In this document: piece after piece, positions 1-11,198 of the stretch
How positions within the stretch are numbered: position 1 is the stretch's first letter
Layout: each line of letters begins with the position of its first letter
Source of the DNA: Azomonas agilis
GTDB taxonomy: Bacteria > Pseudomonadota > Gammaproteobacteria > Pseudomonadales > Pseudomonadaceae
Assembly (NCBI RefSeq): GCF_007830255.1
Contig: NZ_VLKG01000003.1
Span: forward strand, 124,001-188,000
Reading direction: 5' to 3'
Length of the DNA: 64,000 nt
The notes under the pieces: model-generated
Told to the model about the DNA's origin: nothing
The model's input: the letters and a program-made list of their open reading frames with translations, nothing else
The model's database searches: none
Made by a program: the position numbers and the translations under genes

Positions 1-1
1 T

Positions 2-541
2 GAATGGCGCAGTCGGCGCTTGAGTTTCTTTGCCGCCGATGGCCTACGTCCTACCCCAGATCGGGTGCGGGAGACGCTGTTTAATTGGCTGGCTCCCTAT
101 GTTCCCGGAGCCCGTGTCCTTGATCCCTTCGCGGGATCGGGGGCACTGTATTTGGAAGCGTTGTCGCGGGGCGCTCGTCAGGCTTTGGCTTTAGAGCTTA
201 ATCCGGCCACCCTAAGCAGCCTGCGCCAGCAGCTAAGCGTATTGCACTGCACTCGGGCTCAACTGGTGCAGGCCGATGCCTTGCAGTATTTGGCGCAGCC
301 TGCTCCTGAGCCCTTTGATCTGGTGTTTCTCGATCCACCTTTTCACGCTCAGTTGTTGGAGCCTTGCTGCCAGTTGTTGGAGTCTTACGGTTGGTTAAGC
401 CCAAGGGCTTGGATTTACACCGAGAGCGAACTGGCTCCGCAACAGCTTCAACTACCTAGCCACTGGCGTAACCACCGGGAGAAAAAGGCCGGACAGGTAC
501 ACTATGCCCTGTGGCAACGCGAAGTACTTGCACACACCTAA
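2..541 (+). CDS. rsmD: 16S rRNA (guanine-N2)-methyltransferase RsmD, 5'-truncated by the window edge
   Basis: RsmD methylates G966 of 16S rRNA using SAM. The frame is open from base 2, so the true start lies before the window; the visible part has about 179 residues. It shows the GLRPTPDRVRETLFNWL segment typical of the RsmD N-terminus, the SAM-binding motif DPFAGSGAL, and the catalytic DPPF motif. Only about 10-20 N-terminal residues appear to be missing. Its stop overlaps the convergent stop of the DUF486 gene. It is a housekeeping gene with no visible link to the nitrogenase genes. Confidence 0.93.
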   Translation, partial: EWRSRRLSFFAADGLRPTPDRVRETLFNWLAPYVPGARVLDPFAGSGALYLEALSRGARQALALELNPATLSSLRQQLSVLHCTRAQLVQADALQYLAQPAPEPFDLVFLDPPFHAQLLEPCCQLLESYGWLSPRAWIYTESELAPQQLQLPSHWRNHREKKAGQVHYALWQREVLAHT

Positions 542-885
542 AACCGACTGCGGAACATAAAGTACACCGCACCCAGTAAACAGAGCCCGGCCCAGAGGTA
601 ATCTAACTTCACGGGCTCTTTCAAATACCAGACGGAAAAGGGCACAAACACCGACAGCGTGATCACTTCTTGAATCACCTTCAGCTCGCCCACACTCAAT
701 ACCTGATGGCCGATACGGTTGGCGGGTACCTGAAACAGGTACTCGAACAGCGCAATACCCCAACTGATCAGCGCTGCAATAATCCAAGGTTTATTGTTGA
801 GCTCCTTTAGGTGGGCATACCACGCAAAGGTCATAAAGATATTGCTGCAGAGCAACAGTAGTACAGCGGTGCTAACAGGATTCAT
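538..885 (-). CDS. DMT-family DUF486 small membrane protein
   Basis: A 115-residue protein with four hydrophobic segments, at about residues 5-25, 33-50, 70-88 and 95-112. This matches the DUF486 branch of the drug/metabolite transporter superfamily in length and layout. The substrate is not known. The gene converges on rsmD with overlapping stop codons. A perfect 14-bp palindrome (CCCTAAGCTTAGGG, 911-924) lies just upstream of its start and could be an operator or simply a hairpin. Confidence 0.8.
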   Translation of the reverse strand: MNPVSTAVLLLLCSNIFMTFAWYAHLKELNNKPWIIAALISWGIALFEYLFQVPANRIGHQVLSVGELKVIQEVITLSVFVPFSVWYLKEPVKLDYLWAGLCLLGAVYFMFRSRF

Positions 886-934
886 GGTGCCAAAGTCGTA
901 AATTGGAAACCCCTAAGCTTAGGGAGTACGCACC

Positions 935-971
935 AAAAAAACAGCCCTTTCTAGGTGTTCAAAAAGGGCTG
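935..971 (-). terminator. Rho-independent terminator of the transporter-nif11 operon
   Basis: Read on the minus strand, CAGCCCTTT pairs with AAAGGGCTG across an 11-12 nt loop and is followed by seven T residues (bases 935-941). It lies 40 bp after the nif11-type gene and would end transcription of phnCDE-nif11. Confidence 0.85.
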
Positions 972-1010
972 CTGATCAAACTTAGGCTCTTGTGGTAGAG
1001 CACTATCCTC

Positions 1011-1208
1011 TTACATGGGGGTAATGCCGTATTCCTTATAGATTTCATCACGGGCTAACTGAAAATCTTGCATGGTGAAGTCGTATCCATGCTCTTTGAT
1101 CAGGGCCCAGCTGGCGGCTTCATCTTCAGAGGCCGCATTGATGATGCGGCGAAAATCTTCATCGTTACGCATACGGGTGATGTAGGTTTTGGCAGATTCA
1201 ACACTCAT
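1011..1208 (-). CDS. Nif11-family small protein
   Basis: A 65-residue acidic protein with the Nif11 domain pattern: an N-terminal helix containing AKTYITRMRNDEDFRR, then a short connector ending in HGYDFTMQDF. The family was named after small proteins in diazotroph nitrogen-fixation clusters. The same fold serves as a leader peptide in some cyanobacterial peptide pathways, but no double-Gly leader cleavage site or core peptide follows here. A GGAG ribosome site precedes the ATG. It is the last gene of the operon behind phnE, 25 bp downstream, so it should be co-expressed with the transporter under the sigma-54/VnfA-type promoter. Function is unknown. Confidence 0.75.
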   Translation of the reverse strand: MSVESAKTYITRMRNDEDFRRIINAASEDEAASWALIKEHGYDFTMQDFQLARDEIYKEYGITPM

Positions 1209-1233
1209 AATGAGCTCCTTGTTTGGCTACAGA

Positions 1234-2055
1234 CTACGCGCTCGTACGATCTAGAAAACGCCGCCGGATAAAGGCACCCAACAGGTTAACCAGAGTGACC
1301 AGCACTAACAGAACACCGATTAACGCCAAGGCTTCTCGGTACTCAAACAAATGAAAGGCCGTAATGATCTCTAACCCCAAGCCACCGGCTCCCACAACGC
1401 CCAGAGTAGTAGCGGCTCGGATGTTATGTTCCCAACGGTACGCAGCTACGTCCACCAAGCGCGGTAAAACCTGTGGCAGAACACCAAAGCGCAGCTGCCC
1501 AAGGGGGGCTACGCCTTGACTACGCAGGGCTTCCACGGGGGCGCGATCTACGTGCTCAAAAATCTCAGCAAAAAACTTGCCTAACATACCGGTTGAGTGA
1601 CAAGCCAAGGCCAATACACCAGGTAAGGAGCCAAAACCTACCGCCGCCACAAAGACGATACCCCACAAAATGCTGGGAATCGCCCGGATGGTATTTAATA
1701 ACAACAACACGGCCTGACGTATCACCTCTGGGGCATGGCCACGAGCGGCCAGTAGCCCCAAAGGTAAAGCTCCCAGAATACCGCCGGCTGTCCCTGCGAT
1801 GCTCATCATCAGGGTGTCCAGCAGGGGGCCACCCCACTTAGGCCAGCGCTCAAAGTCTGGAGGCCAAGCCTCCTGAGCTAAGGTCAACATAGTGGGGAGC
1901 ATTTCCTCGTAACGGCTGCCATCCAAAGCACCCGTTTGCAGGGCTGCTGCCAAGATTGCGGCGATAATGGCAGCCACAATCAAACCTGTTCCCCAAGCCT
2001 TACGCACCGCAGCGCGTAGGATTTGTTGTTCGGTGCTTCCGATGGACAGGGTCAC
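1234..2055 (-). CDS. phnE: PhnE/PtxC-type ABC transporter permease (candidate vanadate transporter)
   Basis: A 273-residue inner-membrane permease starting at GTG, 3 bp after the stop of the binding-protein gene. It has a first membrane segment at about residues 22-42 and a BPD-type permease core from about residue 75. The cytoplasmic coupling loop has the PhnE-like sequence EALRSQGVAPLGQL, and GVVGAGGLGLEI follows near the C-terminus. In the family it moves phosphonate, phosphite or related oxyanions. No phosphonate-degrading genes are nearby, while the operon lies in the vnf cluster with a vnf-like promoter, so vanadate is a reasonable alternative substrate (inference). Confidence 0.88.
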   Translation of the reverse strand: MTLSIGSTEQQILRAAVRKAWGTGLIVAAIIAAILAAALQTGALDGSRYEEMLPTMLTLAQEAWPPDFERWPKWGGPLLDTLMMSIAGTAGGILGALPLGLLAARGHAPEVIRQAVLLLLNTIRAIPSILWGIVFVAAVGFGSLPGVLALACHSTGMLGKFFAEIFEHVDRAPVEALRSQGVAPLGQLRFGVLPQVLPRLVDVAAYRWEHNIRAATTLGVVGAGGLGLEIITAFHLFEYREALALIGVLLVLVTLVNLLGAFIRRRFLDRTSA

Positions 2056-2058
2056 GAT

Positions 2059-2937
2059 TTACTTCGCCTTAACCACAGCGTCTTCGGGATGATCGCGCTC
2101 AATGGTTGAAATCCAATTGCGTACCCGATCTACGTCAGAGTCCACCGCAGGGATAAAGGATTCAGCCCGGAACACTTTCAAGGCTTCTGGATCGGTAACA
2201 CCAATGAAGGCTTTGCGGATTTTTTCCTTCATCTCGGGTGATAAACCTTCGCGGAATACCCACATGTACTCAGGAATAGCTGGGGAGTAGCTCAGTACGC
2301 GCACGGCTTTGGAGTCGATTTTGCCCTCTTTGAGCAGACGCTCATAAACCGGCCCAGACAGACCACCGGCGGCGACTTTCTTGCCGGCTACGGCTAAGGC
2401 TACCGCATCGTGAGCGCCCAGAACGCGCAGGGTGTAATCACGGCCAGAGACCAGTCCGGCATCGGCTAGCATATAGCGGGGTACCCAAGTACCGGAGGTA
2501 GAAGCTGGATCGCCGAAGGCTACTTCTTTGCCTTTCAGATCCTTCAGGGTTTGGGCCGTGCTATCTGCCGGTACAATCACCACCGCTTGGAAGGTTGGGC
2601 CAACCACCGCGTGGGAAGGTCGAGCAAAAGGCTCTAATTGCACCTTGCGGCTTTGTAGGATGTAGGTCACAGGCCCAAGGTAGGCGATATCAATGCGGCC
2701 AAAGCGCAGCGCTTCACTGGTGGCCGCATAGTTGGCACCTACGCTCATCTCAACTGGCATGCTCAGGGCTTTTTCTAAATAAGCCCGCAGAGGCTCGTTT
2801 AAACGCATGACGGTGGGTGCAGACTCACCCGGCAGTAAGCCGATTTTCAGTTTGGTGGGGTTGGCTGAGTCTTCCGCTGCCTGAGCGGCCATAGGCACGA
2901 TCAAAGACAGCAATAAGGCTTTGAGCAGGTGACGCAT
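2059..2937 (-). CDS. phnD: PhnD-type periplasmic oxyanion-binding protein (candidate vanadate binder)
   Basis: A 292-residue secreted protein. A signal peptide (residues 1-20, cleavage after AQA) is followed by a two-lobed binding fold. It carries family marks LKIGLLPGESAP near residue 30, the segment DIAYLGPVTYI, and the oxyanion-binding motif DPASTSGTWVPRYML. The Ser/Thr-rich STSGT loop binds phosphate-like ligands in PhnD and PtxB homologues. The ATG has an AGGAG site 10 nt upstream. It forms one operon with the ATPase gene upstream (86-bp gap) and the permease downstream. The substrate is not proven; vanadate, a tetrahedral phosphate analogue, fits the context. Confidence 0.9.
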   Translation of the reverse strand: MRHLLKALLLSLIVPMAAQAAEDSANPTKLKIGLLPGESAPTVMRLNEPLRAYLEKALSMPVEMSVGANYAATSEALRFGRIDIAYLGPVTYILQSRKVQLEPFARPSHAVVGPTFQAVVIVPADSTAQTLKDLKGKEVAFGDPASTSGTWVPRYMLADAGLVSGRDYTLRVLGAHDAVALAVAGKKVAAGGLSGPVYERLLKEGKIDSKAVRVLSYSPAIPEYMWVFREGLSPEMKEKIRKAFIGVTDPEALKVFRAESFIPAVDSDVDRVRNWISTIERDHPEDAVVKAK

Positions 2938-3023
2938 GGGATTTTATCTCCTAGTTATTGGTAGAAAGCTGGGGGGATTTCCTAGGTACTGCTTAGGTGA
3001 GGTGGCGAACCAAGCTCTAAGGC

Positions 3024-3881
3024 CTATTCCGCATAACCGGGGCTGGATGCTTGATTTGTTGAATCAGTAGCTGAGGCCCAACGCGGGAAAATACGTACCC
3101 GCTCTTCGGGGGTGAATTGGTTGGGGAGTCCGTCAAAGACCAAATGGCCGCCAGAAATACCGATGATGCGATCGGCTAAACGGCACGCCAGTTCGATTTG
3201 GTGCAGCACAATCACTAGAGTTAACCCTTGGTCTCGTACTAGGCGCAGAAACTCATCGGCCATGTGGTCACACAAAGCTGGATCGACCGAGGCAAAAGGC
3301 TCATCGGCCAGTAGCAGCAAAGGTTTGCGTACCAAAGCGCGGGCAATGCCGACGCGCTGGCGTTCTCCACCGCTCAGTTGAGCTACGGGTTTTAGGGCTT
3401 TCTCTAACAAGCCAACTTCGGTCAGGGCGGAAATTGCCTGTTCGCGCAGGGCACGAGGCCAAGGCAATATCGACAGAGGATGCCGGCGGTCAGCTAAGCC
3501 CAAGAGCACGTTATCTAAGGCGGATAGGCGAGCAATCAAGGCATGTTCTTGGAATACCGTAGCGGTACGTTGGCGATGGGCTAACAGGTGAGCGCTGGTA
3601 TTCAAAGGGCCGATCCCGCTGGCTACCACAGAGCCTGAGTTGGGTGTTAACAGGCCATTTAAGGTAGCTAGCAGGGTACTTTTACCCGCTCCCGAAGGGC
3701 CAACAACCGCTGTGATACTGCCGGGATAGAGTTGGAGGTTGATGTCTTCCAATACTGGAGTTCCGTGGCGTACCACAGACACCTGCTGCAAGGCTAATAC
3801 GGATTCGCTGCTCTGATGTTCCGTTGTAGGCGCAAGAGCCGCAGAAAGGTCTTGGGTGTAGTCCAGCAGTGCCGTAGACAT
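3024..3881 (-). CDS. phnC: PhnC-type ABC transporter ATPase (candidate vanadate transporter)
   Basis: A 285-residue nucleotide-binding subunit. It has Walker A GPSGAGKST, the signature LSGGERQRVGIARAL, Walker B LLLADEPFASVD and a switch His in VLHQI. The start chosen is the ATG at 3881 with AGGAG 8 nt upstream. An open frame extends 60 codons further upstream, but it reads through the sigma-54 promoter at 3948-3962. It is the first gene of the phnC-phnD-phnE-nif11 operon. About 35 extra N-terminal residues precede the first beta strand, more than in typical PhnC proteins. Confidence 0.9.
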   Translation of the reverse strand: MSTALLDYTQDLSAALAPTTEHQSSESVLALQQVSVVRHGTPVLEDINLQLYPGSITAVVGPSGAGKSTLLATLNGLLTPNSGSVVASGIGPLNTSAHLLAHRQRTATVFQEHALIARLSALDNVLLGLADRRHPLSILPWPRALREQAISALTEVGLLEKALKPVAQLSGGERQRVGIARALVRKPLLLLADEPFASVDPALCDHMADEFLRLVRDQGLTLVIVLHQIELACRLADRIIGISGGHLVFDGLPNQFTPEERVRIFPRWASATDSTNQASSPGYAE

Positions 3882-3947
3882 TGCTCTATCTCCTGAACGG
3901 GCCTTAAGGCCGAAAATCTCAGAACTAAGGCTGATAGAGTCCCTACG

Positions 3948-3962
3948 GCAGAATATGTGCCA
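3948..3962 (-). promoter_or_regulatory. Sigma-54 -24/-12 promoter of phnCDE-nif11
   Basis: On the minus strand the sequence is TGGCACATATTCTGC. The -24 GG and -12 GC have the exact 10-nt spacing, and the only departure from TGGCAC-N5-TTGC is C for T in the -12 element. The vnfD promoter at 9448-9462 has the same CTGC variant. It lies about 67 nt before the phnC ATG. Confidence 0.8.
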
Positions 3963-4120
3963 GAGTTTTGGACGATACCGAAGCAGGAAGGGGTAAAGCG
4001 GGAGATGAGCAAGTAATAATGCGGCCTTAAGCCGTAAGAAAAAATTTCTAAGCCATAGCAAAGTGCCCGAGTTTAATCACTGTCCGCCCTCTGAGTCCGA
4101 GTGTGGCGTTGAGTGACTTT

Positions 4121-4164
4121 GTTCTGCTCGGTACGGCTTTTGGCCAATTTGCACTCTAAAGTAC
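4121..4164 (-). promoter_or_regulatory. Pair of VnfA-type activator sites upstream of phnC
   Basis: Two sites of the form GTAC-N6-GTAC. At 4121-4134 the minus strand reads GTACCGAGCAGAAC, of the same GTAC...GAAC type as a published Azotobacter vinelandii VnfA site. At 4151-4164 the plus strand reads GCACTCTAAAGTAC, with one mismatch. The centres are 30 bp apart, about 165-195 bp upstream of the sigma-54 element, which is the usual position for enhancer sites. Confidence 0.6.
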
Positions 4165-4450
4165 GGTTTATGGCCCCTTAAATGAACCCTCTAATGTGCG
4201 CGCTTTGGTGCAGTGTTCTCCTTGGTAACCTTGTAGATCGCGGGTTTTAGTTCAGTTTGCAGGTTTTAGGTAGGCTTCAAACCGGCTGTTGTTGCAAAGG
4301 TATAACGCACAATCAATGCCAATTGAGCAAAGGTTGACCTAATTTGCAGGCTCTATTGAAGTTCGGGTATGGAGATAGGCAGCAGAATGTACCCAGTTAT
4401 CCGTAACGCTCAGACGTTACTGGGATAAGGCAGAGATAAATGGGGCGCAA

Positions 4451-4485
4451 TAAAAAACGCCCCTCCAGTGATGGAGAGGCGTTTG
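4451..4485 (-). terminator. Rho-independent terminator of the vnfDGK operon
   Basis: The minus strand forms AACGCCTCTCC/GGAGGGGCGTT around a short loop and then runs into TTTTTTA. It sits about 50 bp after the NifX-family gene and ends the vnfD-G-K-orf-orf transcript. It separates that operon from the transporter operon on the same strand. Confidence 0.87.
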
Positions 4486-4534
4486 GGGATCAGGCCGTAT
4501 TGCTAACAGTATGTCTCAGATGGACTGGCTGTTA

Positions 4535-5011
4535 TTAGGCATCCTGAACCAATAAAAACTCAGGGTTACGCACTTCACAGCGCATAGCTTTACGCAACCA
4601 TAGGGGCGGGTTGTGCTTCATCATCCGTTGCAGACTGTCGATCACATCCTGTACTTCGCGTCTTTTTTCCATTTTTACCGGAAACACGCCCCGATTTTTT
4701 ACGCTCACGGCGGCAAAGTCGCTTAGCGCCAGAGTGAAGAGCACATGGCAGCCTTCTAAGGCATCCACGCGGATCTGAACCTGATCGACGGTATCTCCAT
4801 CGTTGGCATCGCCCATAGAGCAGCCTGAGCCACCACCGGGGCCGCGTTTAGCCGCTCGACCACCGCCTTTAAACTGCGCGCAGTCTAAAAACTCAGCTTC
4901 ATCTTGGCTAACGTCATAAAACACGATCTGCCGGGTGTTCGCAAAGTTGGCATCAACTTGCAGCAGGTCGTTGGTGGTCACGGCTATTTTTACATGTCCG
5001 ATCTCAGTCAT
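4535..5011 (-). CDS. NifX/NafY-family cofactor-binding protein of the vnfDGK operon
   Basis: A 158-residue single-domain protein of the dinitrogenase cofactor biosynthesis family (NifX, NafY, VnfX, VnfY, NifB C-terminus). It has the family layout: HVKIAVTTND at the N-terminus, the central EGCHVLFTLALSD strand, and the C-terminal signature NPPLWLRKAM. Such proteins bind FeMo-co, FeV-co or precursors and hand them to the apo-enzyme. An unusual Gly/Lys/Cys-rich loop (GGGRAAKRGPGGGSGCS, about residues 50-66) interrupts the domain. It follows the 301-residue gene by 48 bp and has a good AGGAG site. The position behind vnfK suggests a FeV-co chaperone, possibly VnfY-like, but the specific orthology is not certain. 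Confidence 0.8.
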   Translation of the reverse strand: MTEIGHVKIAVTTNDLLQVDANFANTRQIVFYDVSQDEAEFLDCAQFKGGGRAAKRGPGGGSGCSMGDANDGDTVDQVQIRVDALEGCHVLFTLALSDFAAVSVKNRGVFPVKMEKRREVQDVIDSLQRMMKHNPPLWLRKAMRCEVRNPEFLLVQDA

Positions 5012-5059
5012 TTCCAGACTCCTTGCGTCCGTTGGGCAGCAGTTAAGCCATGCCAGTTC

Positions 5060-5965
5060 TTAGGTCATGGGCAAGCCAACAATGTTTTTCTCATGGGCAA
5101 AGCGCAGGCGAAAGGCATCGGGCAGGGCAGCGCCTTGCCGGGTATGGGCTTTCCACTGGGCAAAATCTTTAGCACTGATAAAGCCATCATCCTTGAGCAC
5201 CTCTACGGGGACGATGTAGAGGGAGTCATCCAAGGTAATGTAGAAATCCAGTGGGTAACGGGCGGGGTTATTACCGTAACGCCCCATATCAATGCGATAG
5301 TGGTCTTCTTCAATCTGTACGCGGGGGTTATCCACCTCAAAGCGTTGATGACGGTTAAACCAGCATTTCTGGCGGAATTGGAACAGCACGCGATCATCGT
5401 CACCAAAGGAGCGAATCTCGCCCACGATATCGGTGAAGTATTGCCCTAACATCAACTCGACGTAGGCTTCGCTGTGGGGCTGATTTTGGGCATCCAGATA
5501 ATAAACCACGCTGGATACCAGAAGCTCTAAACCGGTTTCGGTGGTGAGCAGGCTCAGGGCACAGCGGTTGTATTCGCAAAAGGCTCGGATCAAGCCATTG
5601 TCTTTAACTTCAATACGGCCGTTACGCTGAATTGCCGCCAAGCGCACAATGCGCAGAGTACGGAAAATCTCCGCCATCAGCTTTTCAGAGCCGGTGCGTT
5701 TGGGCAGGGCTAAATAGCGTTGCCAACTGCCTAGGGTCGCTAACTCAGGGTTTTGGTATTCGTACCAATCGGCCAGCAGGTTGTAAGTGCTGGTCAAAGC
5801 CAAGATCAGATGGCCGGGAACCTGATGTTCGGTAGCCACTTCAGGATCTGCAAAGGCCAAACGACGTGGCCGGGTATAGGGCTCCATGTGCCGGTGTTCC
5901 GGCATACGGCACAGCTCACCGAAACGGGCGCGAAAGGCAGCCACCATCTCCTGTTGCTGTTTCAT
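5060..5965 (-). CDS. Uncharacterised vnf-operon protein (301 residues)
   Basis: A soluble 301-residue protein with no signal peptide, membrane segment or cysteine metal motif. The N-terminal half looks helical (RTLRIVRLAAI, ALSLLTTETGLELLVSSVVYYLD). The C-terminal half looks beta-rich, with alternating charged strands such as DDDRVLFQFRQKCWFN and ARYPLDFYITLDDSLYIVPVEVL. I do not recognise a named domain. Its ATG has a strong AAGGAG site. It lies 150 bp after vnfK and before a NifX-family gene, within one transcriptional unit. A. vinelandii also has conserved hypothetical genes behind vnfK. A role in V-nitrogenase assembly or protection is inferred from context only. Confidence 0.75.
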   Translation of the reverse strand: MKQQQEMVAAFRARFGELCRMPEHRHMEPYTRPRRLAFADPEVATEHQVPGHLILALTSTYNLLADWYEYQNPELATLGSWQRYLALPKRTGSEKLMAEIFRTLRIVRLAAIQRNGRIEVKDNGLIRAFCEYNRCALSLLTTETGLELLVSSVVYYLDAQNQPHSEAYVELMLGQYFTDIVGEIRSFGDDDRVLFQFRQKCWFNRHQRFEVDNPRVQIEEDHYRIDMGRYGNNPARYPLDFYITLDDSLYIVPVEVLKDDGFISAKDFAQWKAHTRQGAALPDAFRLRFAHEKNIVGLPMT

Positions 5966-6115
5966 GGGTTACTCCTTATGCAGAAATTCACTCAAGCAGC
6001 CTATCGGAATTCGGGCGGGTAGCCCCGGCCAAAGCCGGAGTCTATCCGCGATACAGCTTAGATCGGTCGTGTGAGGATTTGTGACAGGACAAACCCTCGA
6101 TACAACCGCTCTAAC

Positions 6116-9436
<3,321 letters not shown>

Positions 9437-9447
9437 TCAATGGAGTG

Positions 9448-9462
9448 GCAGGATGCGTGCCA
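9448..9462 (-). promoter_or_regulatory. Sigma-54 -24/-12 promoter of vnfDGK
   Basis: The minus strand reads TGGCACGCATCCTGC. It has GG and GC at the required 10-nt spacing and matches TGGCACG-N4-TTGC except for one T to C. The expected start of transcription, near 9435, gives a leader of about 75 nt before vnfD. Confidence 0.85.
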
Positions 9463-9611
9463 GTCTTTAACGCTCGCTCAAAAATCTGTCAGGATGCCTC
9501 AATTAAATCGGGTTAAATTACTTTTAAAACAAATAGTTATCCGCATTGTTCTGAGTAACCTATCTCGACGTAACAGGTATTTTTGGCCTATAACCGGGGC
9601 ACTATGCTTCG

Positions 9612-9654
9612 TTACCCAGCGGTACGTCCTAGGGTTTTTCGTTCAGCGAGGTAC
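9612..9654 (-). promoter_or_regulatory. Pair of VnfA-type activator sites upstream of vnfDGK
   Basis: On the minus strand, 9654-9641 reads GTACCTCGCTGAAC and 9625-9612 reads GTACCGCTGGGTAA. Both fit GTAC-N6-G(T/A)A(C), very close to the two VnfA sites described before A. vinelandii vnfH (GTACCATGCGGAAC and GTACCTGCGGGTAC). The centres are 29 bp apart, 155-185 bp upstream of the -24 element. The rest of the 450-bp gap between vnfD and rimB shows no gene. Confidence 0.65.
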
Positions 9655-9809
9655 GGAAGAATAAAGTCGTTGTTCACGACGGTGCTGAGCCTGTGCGTGG
9701 CAGCGCTCAAGGAGTTCCAATGCTTCTCAAGACAGGTTCGTACCGAAATATCTAAGCTGTACTTTTTTGTTATGTGGGGCGATGTGGCCCTATCCGTCGG
9801 ACGCTTGAC

Positions 9810-10268
9810 ATGACTAATCGCCTCAACATTATCGGCTTGCGCGAATGGGTGGCTCTGCCAGACCTAGGCGTGGTGGGCCTGCGTGCGAAGATTGATACCG
9901 GAGCCAGCATTTCGGCTTTGCATGCCACAGACATTATAGAGTTCGAGCGCGATGGCCAGCGCTGGGTACGCTTTACGGCTCACTTAGGCACTTTAGTTCT
10001 GCGTCGTCACCGTTGCGAGGCACCGTTGGTCGCCCGTAAAGCGATTAAAAGCTCAAACGGCCAAACTCAAATACGTTACGTCATCTTGACCCGGTTGGTA
10101 CTAGGCCACCATATCTGGCCGGTCGAATTCACTCTAACCTGCCGTAAGACCATGCGTTATCGGATGCTGCTGGGCTCTAAAGCACTGATTGATGGTCATT
10201 GGTTGGTTGATCCTTCACAGACTTATCTGCAAAACAAACCCCAAATTCTTACTCCCGGTGCCCCATGA
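9810..10268 (+). CDS. rimB: RimB-type retropepsin-like zinc protease family protein
   Basis: A 152-residue protein of the ATP-dependent zinc protease / retropepsin-like family. The catalytic-type motif [13 protein letters not shown] (D-T-G-A-S) is at about residues 27-39, and [13 protein letters not shown] is near the C-terminus. Genes of this family commonly precede rimK and act in turnover of glutamylated ribosomal protein S6. It overlaps rimK by 4 bp, so the pair is coupled. The start at 9810 gives [14 protein letters not shown]; twelve more codons are open upstream but without conservation. Confidence 0.82.
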   Translation: MTNRLNIIGLREWVALPDLGVVGLRAKIDTGASISALHATDIIEFERDGQRWVRFTAHLGTLVLRRHRCEAPLVARKAIKSSNGQTQIRYVILTRLVLGHHIWPVEFTLTCRKTMRYRMLLGSKALIDGHWLVDPSQTYLQNKPQILTPGAP

Positions 10269-11170
10269 AAATCGCCGTGTTGTCGCGTAATCCGCGTTTG
10301 TATTCGACTCAGCGTTTGGTAGAAGCAGGTCAGCAGCGTGGCCATGAAATGGTGGTGATTGATACCCTGCGTGCCTATATGAACATTGCCAGCCATAAGC
10401 CCCAAATCCACTACCGAGGGGCTCCTTTGGAGGGCTTTGATGCGGTGATTCCACGCATTGGCGCCTCCATCACCTTTTACGGCTGTGCCGTATTGCGTCA
10501 GTTTGAAATGATGGGTGTGTTTCCGTTGAATGAGTCGGTGGCCATCAGCCGTTCACGGGATAAATTGCGCTCTCTGCAACTGTTATCGCGCAAAGGAATT
10601 GGTTTACCCATTACGGGGTTTGCCCATTCACCCGATGACATTCCTGACTTGATTCAAATGGTGGGGGGAGCGCCTTTAGTGATTAAGGTGCTGGAAGGCA
10701 CTCAGGGCATCGGGGTGGTGCTGTGTGAAACCCAAAAGGCTGCCGAATCGGTAATAGAAGCCTTCATGGGCTTAAAGCAGGACATCATGGTGCAGGAGTA
10801 CATTGGCGAAGCCGGGGGCGCGGACATTCGTTGCTTTGTGGTGGGTGACAAGGTGATTGCGGCTATGAAGCGCCAAGCGGCTCCCGGTGAGTTTCGTTCC
10901 AACCTGCATCGAGGCGGAACCGCCAGCCTGATTAAAATTACCCCGGAAGAGCGCTCCACCGCTATTCGAGCTGCTAAAGCTATGGGGTTGAGTGTGGCAG
11001 GGGTGGATATTTTGCGTTCCAATCACGGGCCTTTGGTGATGGAGGTGAATTCCTCCCCCGGTCTTGAAGGTATCGAAGAAACGACAGGGCGGGACATTGC
11101 CGGCATTATCATCCAATATTTGGAAAAGAACGCTGAACACGGCCTGACCCGCACTCGGGGGCGTGGTTAA
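10265..11170 (+). CDS. rimK: Ribosomal protein S6--L-glutamate ligase RimK
   Basis: An ATP-grasp enzyme that adds glutamates to the C-terminus of ribosomal protein S6. It has 301 residues, standard for the family. Visible marks are [17 protein letters not shown] at the N-terminus, the ATP-grasp segments [16 protein letters not shown] and [20 protein letters not shown], and the metal-binding [14 protein letters not shown]. It is coupled to rimB upstream. The pair interrupts the vnf genes and has no known role in nitrogen fixation. Confidence 0.95.
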   Translation: MKIAVLSRNPRLYSTQRLVEAGQQRGHEMVVIDTLRAYMNIASHKPQIHYRGAPLEGFDAVIPRIGASITFYGCAVLRQFEMMGVFPLNESVAISRSRDKLRSLQLLSRKGIGLPITGFAHSPDDIPDLIQMVGGAPLVIKVLEGTQGIGVVLCETQKAAESVIEAFMGLKQDIMVQEYIGEAGGADIRCFVVGDKVIAAMKRQAAPGEFRSNLHRGGTASLIKITPEERSTAIRAAKAMGLSVAGVDILRSNHGPLVMEVNSSPGLEGIEETTGRDIAGIIIQYLEKNAEHGLTRTRGRG

Positions 11171-11198
11171 TCGTCATCCAACACAGGGTAGTGATCTT

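Noticed and set aside
1234-3881. A phosphonate catabolism locus
   Set aside because: Only the transporter is present; no C-P lyase, phosphonatase or phosphite dehydrogenase genes are seen and the promoter is of the vnf type.
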